This document shows, in pieces, positions 59,452 through 64,000 of a DNA stretch of 64,000 bases. Source of the stretch: Arachnopeziza araneosa (Eukaryota > Ascomycota > Leotiomycetes > Helotiales > Arachnopezizaceae); contig QYAI01000120.1 of NCBI GenBank assembly GCA_003988855.1, positions 1 to 64,000 of the forward strand, in the 5' to 3' direction. How positions within the stretch are numbered: the first letter of the stretch is position 1; the number at the start of each line of letters is the position of its first letter. Made by a program: the position numbers and the translations under genes. The notes beneath the pieces were generated by a model. The model had not been told where the DNA came from. It ran no database searches and saw only the letters and a list, made by a program, of their open reading frames with translations.

Positions 59452-60172
59452 CTATTTGAGATATTTAGATCACTGAGATGATGCTTGAGGTTGAGGTTGA
59501 GGTTAAAATAGAAGGAATGTAACGGCGTTGATGACGGATGTGGGATAGCGCCGCTGAGTGCAAACGGGACTCTTACAAGGACACGGGAGAGTATTAAAGA
59601 ATCAATTGTGAATAGTTAGACTTTAGGGATTCATGAATCTTATGTGAATTTAACGGAAGAGAAGACGACGCTGAGGTGAGTAGGTCATCCCTGAATAATC
59701 ACCCCGCAGATTACCCCACCCCGCATTTCCCTCATCGCGATCTTCGTTTTCGGTTATGTTAAATGTAAACAAAACAAACGACTGTTGAAAAAGTGGCGAA
59801 CCAAAGTATTCTCACGAGGGAAATCTAAGAAAAGCCTAATACAGAAGATAACAATAACAAGATAAAATATGGCTGGCTGCATCTGGAGAAATCTATTTAT
59901 ATAGGGTTTGCAGACTTCATGGTGACATGTTATGGTAACATTTACCTTTAGAAATCTGGTTCTTGGGAGACGGAGTTTAAACGTGGTGTGGTGATTTTAT
60001 TATTGAGAGATGAATGATCCTCATGTTGCAACTGAGAGATGTTGGATGCAAGTATTATTCATTATTTGGTGCACTACCAGGTGCATTATCTAATTCTAAA
60101 GTTTTGATTCACACATTTTTGACACCCTGTACAAACCTAAGATGACTCTTCAAGTGTACTCTCCACTCAATT
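59452..60172. other. Intergenic, no supported gene
   Basis: About 720 bases upstream of the reductase and downstream of the wall protein. It contains GAGGTT triplets near 59,485 and AT-rich sequence. Nothing else recognised. Confidence 0.45.
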
Positions 60173-61794
60173 TCAAAATTCCTTTTCGGTTGTAGTGACA
60201 GTAACCGTCTCGGTTACCGTTTCCTTCTCCGGCACACCCGTCGCAGCAGGGACAGGAATAATCGTGATCCCATCCGCCTCTGCCGTGGCGGGACTACTAG
60301 CCAGTACCACAGTGGACGATGCTACGATCGGAGAAGGTATTGGGGCAGGCTCGGGTGTTTGAGAAGCGGATTTGGTCACGTAAATTGTGAATGTGCTGCT
60401 TTGATGAATGGTGGTTGTGGTTGTTGAACCAGTAGAGAGTGCTGGTGGTGGTGTCGAGTCTTCTGTTGTTTCTGCAGGCGATGGAGCTGGGCCTGTTGTA
60501 ACTTCTGCAGATGATGGTGGAGGCAAAAACCCTAGAGTGGTTTCGCTGACGAATGTTTGTGTGACTGCAGGAGTCTCGGCGCTACTTGTGGTTTCAATTG
60601 ACGTTGCAGATGCGGAATCTATCGACGAAGTGGCCGAAGGCGGTGATGAAGCAGGAGTATTGGTACTTGTAACCGAACTCAATCCAAGAATGTTCTGGGC
60701 AGCGCCTACATTCTCACACCCAACAAATACGCCCTGGGTAGTATTGACAGGCAAAGCATAACATTGGGTCCCTTCTGTGCAGACTTGATGGATTTGGAAG
60801 CTATTCGTTGTAGCACATTGGGCTACGTTCCCTGAAATGCAAGCTACTTGATCACCCGTGCAAGGTGATGAGAAGTTCAGTGTCGAGAAGAGTTGGTTGT
60901 ATTGCTTAGCTTCGGCAAGGTTGGCAGCGTATACATCAGCTGAGACCGTACCTGTTGCTGGGGGCGCAGTTGATATGACCGTTGGAGCCGCACTAATTAT
61001 CTGACTTGAGAGCAAAGAGCTTGAAGACTCTGATGTTTGGATAACAGAGGTCGAGGCTGCTGCTGCTGATAATGAAGGAGGGACCGAAGTTGATGTAGCA
61101 GCTGCACCAAGCGATGATCCATTTGATGTTGTCAAAGTTGAGAAATCGATGGTAAGGAGTGTTGTTGGATTTGATGAAGGTTCCTGAAAGCCAGCCGAAG
61201 CCGCAAAAGTTGATGGTGCAGCAAGACTATCTGTTGGTGAGGGTATTGGATCTGTGTTGTTGAGTGTGAATCTAAACACACTACTTGACGACGAAGTAAT
61301 CTCAGATGTGGATGAAGGAGTGGGTGTTACGCCAGCAGCAATGACTTGCGCACTTTGAGTGCTTGTTGAGTTTGATCCAGCAAGCAGAGTTGAACTAGGA
61401 GTATTAGATGTAGTAGGTGATGTTAATTGTGAAGTCTCTAATGAAGATGGTGTCTTCGAAGGGATAGTTTCACTCGAAAGAGAAGAGCTCGAGGAAGTGT
61501 CTGTCAAAGTCACGTGACTGGAACTCGAAAATGTCGATGTGGGTATTGTAGATGAGGATGTTGAAGAAGTATCGATGGGAATGATAGTTAAAAAATCGGC
61601 TGCTGAGGAAGCACTTGATATGATGCTACTGGTATTCGAGTAGGTAACGCTCCTCGCCAAACTGAATATGGTTAGTGGTTGGTAAAATCGGATGGGGTTG
61701 CTCACAATTTTCGGGCTCCGCTCAGACGGAGGGGCCCAGCAGAGCTCAGAGCTGCTAGATAGAGTACTCCAGAAATGAATTGAGATGATTTCAT
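60173..61794 (-). CDS. Ser/Thr-rich wall protein with CBM19-like domain
   Basis: Exons 61,794-61,706 and 61,661-60,173 give 525 residues; the 44-bp intron has a CACTAACC branch point. The start at 61,794 is chosen because it yields a signal peptide (MKSSQFISGVLYLAALSSAG); the long open frame further upstream is antisense-compatible leader. Most of the protein is Ser/Thr (residues 35-290 and 365-525), as in O-mannosylated wall mucins. A Cys-containing module (about 285-355: YNQLFSTLNFSSPCTGDQVA, CISGNVAQC, VCTEGTQCYALP) matches the chitin-binding CBM19-like domain of fungal secreted proteins. The C-terminus ends TETVTVTTTEKEF without a clear GPI signal, so it is probably secreted or wall-trapped. 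Chitin binding is inferred. Confidence 0.82.
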
Positions 61795-62906
61795 GGTTGC
61801 CGATTACTTCTAGTTGTTCAAGACGAGCTTGTGTGACACCGACCAGGGTATTGTTCACAGAAAGCTTGATGAAAAGTGTAGAAAACTCGATGATTATGAG
61901 AGTAATTGAAACAGAAAATATTTCAGATGTATATGAAAGAATGAAAGACCACCCGAGTCAGAAAACGAAAGAGACAGTCGGTCGAGAGGAAGAGAGAAAG
62001 TTATCACGAGTGGAACTGCAAAGAATGAAGATTGAAAGACTTGCCCAGACCTGGGAACCTGCAGCTCTTGTACCATCTCGAGTCTCAGTTTCAAGATCCA
62101 GAGGCCATGAGAAGGTGACCTTGATGTGCAGGAACAGCCTGATCATGGACCATTCTTCCTTGTTCCGTGAGCCCGGTCGCCTGCTCTGGGCGGTTCACGA
62201 AATGAAACCGGGAGCTTGAGACGTCTACAATGGAAAGTAGTAGAGGTCTAAAAAATGGTCAGGAAAGCGTCGGAAGCGAAGAGTTGTGGCAGCCAGTAGA
62301 TGAGTCTTTGTTCGCGGAGAGATGAGACGGAAGATACGCGCGATGTTTGATGTTGGCGCGATGAAGAAGCGAACATGCACCTGATTGGTTCTCGCGCTCT
62401 CGCTAGCAAACCGACCCAGGATCAAAACATAAGGTATGGCGTGACCACTCAAAAGGGCCCAGAGATAGGTTGAAGGTTTTATTGGGCCGGGGAATCATCC
62501 AAAACTTATTTTGAGGGAGTATTAAGCGTAAACGCGCGGAAAATTTAGAAGCCTGAAGCGCGGCCATCAATTTCGATACGAGCCAACCCACGGTCATTAA
62601 AGCCGTTTAAAAGTTATCAGACTTCAAGCTTTAATTTAACTAAGAGCCGTTCATGCACTTTCAGATTCTTCCTACATAGTTCAACCAGATTATGAAACAC
62701 ACGCACGTGACTGATCAGGTGATTTGAGCGGAGCTGTCAACCTTGATTTGCATCTCTCGTTGTCCAACAGCACCTTTGACATTCGCTAGCGTTCATCACG
62801 AACTTGCGTTGCGTCGGAACTCTTATCATTTGTTCAAGCAGCTTGCCATAGCACTATCGACATAGAGTTTCTATCAACCACTGAAAATGGACTGCTAGGA
62901 GATCAG
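61795..62906. other. Intergenic; shadow frame only
   Basis: About 1.1 kb upstream of the wall protein and downstream of the partial gene at the edge. A plus-strand open stretch (61,785-62,219) overlaps the wall-protein start antisense, begins within its coding exon and shows no family resemblance, so I do not call it. Confidence 0.4.
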
Positions 62907-64000
62907 TTATAAATCTGTATCCTGATGACTGTAGTAAACGATCTCCTGCCTGACTTTATCACCCACTCTCTCTAACTGATCGCTACTTGGATCTGGCGCA
63001 TTGAATGAAAGCCTGAACGCTCCAGGGCCTTCGAAATACACCATGTTATCTCCCTCTCTTAATGTTTCGAAATACAATTCTTCCATACCTGCTTCATCGC
63101 TAGTGCAGTAATCGAAGATGGATCTGAACGTGCCCGAAAATAAAGATATGCCAGTTAGAAATAACTTGCGAACGCCAGTCCTCTGAATAAAAGCCAGTAG
63201 GGTTTTTTCTTCAAGATGAAGTCCCCGAAGTTCAACCCTCTTCAACGTAGATGGCGTGTCCATTTCAGCCAAGTACTGCAACAGCGTATCAAGTTGCCGA
63301 TCACTTATTCCTGCCAATGCAGAGGTGCTGAAGCGATGATAGTGAATTTTCAGGTTTTCAAGCTGGCTCGTAAGTTCCAAAAGCTTTGCAATGCCAACAA
63401 GATTTATGTCGTATTTCTTTCCCGCTCTAGTATGATTTTCAGATGGGCCTGAATACCGATGCTCAGCTGAACTTTGCGATCCACCTGGAAATATGAAAGC
63501 GCGTCTGTTAGAAAGGCTCACTGATAGTGATTTTAAGGGTGCTAATGAAGCTGCAAGTCCATCCTGTGTAAAATCAAGTTTTCCAAGCTCATTACACGCG
63601 AGGCTGCAACGCTGTAATCGGCGCTCGTTGAACAAATCAAGTTTCGCGATTGGTAGCCGTGTTTCCGTTAGGGAGCGCATCGCAGTATGAAATGTGTCGG
63701 CTGCAGATTGCCAGATGAGCGTCCAGTTGCCACCAGTAAGAGTAGGGAGTCGTTCCACAGAGTCTTTGCTGTATACCACCACTTCCAAGGATAGTGAAAG
63801 AAGCGACCGCATCTTGCTGTTTGCCACAATATTGCTGAACGCCTCGCTAAGTAAGAGAACATCAGTTCCAGACTTGTGTAACTTCTCATAATCTGCCTGC
63901 CGCTGCTTAAGGATTCTAAGGTCTTGTTGGGCCTTGGCTTTGTTGATCTTTATCATCCTTTTTCGCTCTGAATCATCTTCTACCGTGAAAGTCCAATTAT
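62907..64000 (-). CDS. Hypothetical protein, C-terminal part (runs off window)
   Basis: Open to the window edge at 64,000, so the N-terminus lies beyond; 363 residues are visible, stop at 62,907. It starts with a charged helical segment (KRMIKINKAKAQQDLRILKQ) followed by alternating Leu-rich stretches (LLSLSLEVVVYSKDSVERLP, LKSLSVSLSN, LENLKIHYHRFSTSALAG, LKRVELRGLHLEEKTLLAFI, RKLFLTGI). This spacing is like the leucine-rich repeats of fungal F-box proteins, whose F-box would sit in the missing N-terminus. I see no F-box here, so an SCF-ligase role is only a possibility. Confidence 0.7.
   Translation of the reverse strand, partial: NWTFTVEDDSERKRMIKINKAKAQQDLRILKQRQADYEKLHKSGTDVLLLSEAFSNIVANSKMRSLLSLSLEVVVYSKDSVERLPTLTGGNWTLIWQSAADTFHTAMRSLTETRLPIAKLDLFNERRLQRCSLACNELGKLDFTQDGLAASLAPLKSLSVSLSNRRAFIFPGGSQSSAEHRYSGPSENHTRAGKKYDINLVGIAKLLELTSQLENLKIHYHRFSTSALAGISDRQLDTLLQYLAEMDTPSTLKRVELRGLHLEEKTLLAFIQRTGVRKLFLTGISLFSGTFRSIFDYCTSDEAGMEELYFETLREGDNMVYFEGPGAFRLSFNAPDPSSDQLERVGDKVRQEIVYYSHQDTDL

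Noticed and set aside
59778..60160. Possible transposon remnant in AT-rich DNA
   Set aside because: No terminal repeats, no coding trace and no duplication seen.
61785..62219. 144-codon plus-strand frame
   Set aside because: Begins antisense inside the first exon of the wall protein and has no recognised family.

Overview
The window reads as nuclear DNA of a filamentous ascomycete (Pezizomycotina). A Leotiomycetes-like species is my inference only. The grounds are short spliceosomal introns of about 43-137 bp with GTRNGT-like donors, CTAAC/CTGAC-type branch points and YAG acceptors; a HET-domain gene; a NACHT (NLR-type) pseudogene; a MARVEL protein; a bifunctional-type Tps2; and decayed genes whose stop codons look like repeat-induced point mutation (RIP, C:G to T:A, mostly in CpA). 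Intron positions given below were worked out by hand from frame continuity and splice signals.

Layout. 0.6-1.9 kb (-): secreted cupredoxin-like Ser-rich protein with one membrane span. 5.8-7.2 kb (+): Ser-rich basic protein with internal tandem repeats. 8.8-9.3 kb (-): stop-riddled pseudogene. 10-11.3 kb: several microsatellites. 12.6-15.7 kb (+): trehalose-6-phosphate phosphatase TPS2. 15.7-19.6 kb: gene desert with small repeats. 19.7-20.4 kb (+): MARVEL membrane protein. 20.7-22.3 kb (-): M28 aminopeptidase Y-like enzyme. 23.7-24.8 kb (+) and 26.8-27.6 kb (-): two Cys-rich single-pass surface proteins flanking, at 25.0-26.6 kb (+), a fusion of a degenerate kinase C-lobe with an interferon-induced 6-16 (IFI6/ISG12) domain. 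27.6-36 kb: AT-rich, with a frameshifted membrane-protein relic and a NACHT pseudogene. 36.0-41.2 kb (+): intact 1674-residue protein joining two AAA+ (CbxX/SpoVK-type) ATPase modules to a HET domain. 41.9-43.6 kb (+): amino-acid permease. 44.2-46.8 kb (-): von Willebrand A domain plus atypical alpha-kinase. 47.4-52.3 kb (+): giant ankyrin-like repeat protein. 53.1-53.3 kb: short element with 19-bp inverted ends. 53.7-55.7 kb (+): coiled-coil protein. 55.8-56.3 kb (-): three-exon gene of 139 residues made of exons under 60 codons. 56.6-57.7 kb (+): hypothetical protein, 5' end unresolved. 58.0-59.5 kb (-): mercuric reductase/lipoamide-dehydrogenase-like flavoprotein. 60.2-61.8 kb (-): Ser/Thr-rich wall protein with a CBM19-like chitin-binding module. 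62.9-64.0 kb (-): partial gene leaving the window.

How the genes fit together: there is no biosynthetic cluster or operon. Housekeeping or metabolic genes (TPS2, aminopeptidase, permease, reductase) are interspersed with surface proteins and with an accessory middle third (25-41 kb) rich in domain types linked to fungal self/non-self recognition and regulated cell death: an IFI6/ISG12 fusion, a decayed NACHT gene and an AAA+-HET fusion. The last two lie about 1.4 kb apart. I recognised no tRNA, rRNA, CRISPR array or intact transposase.
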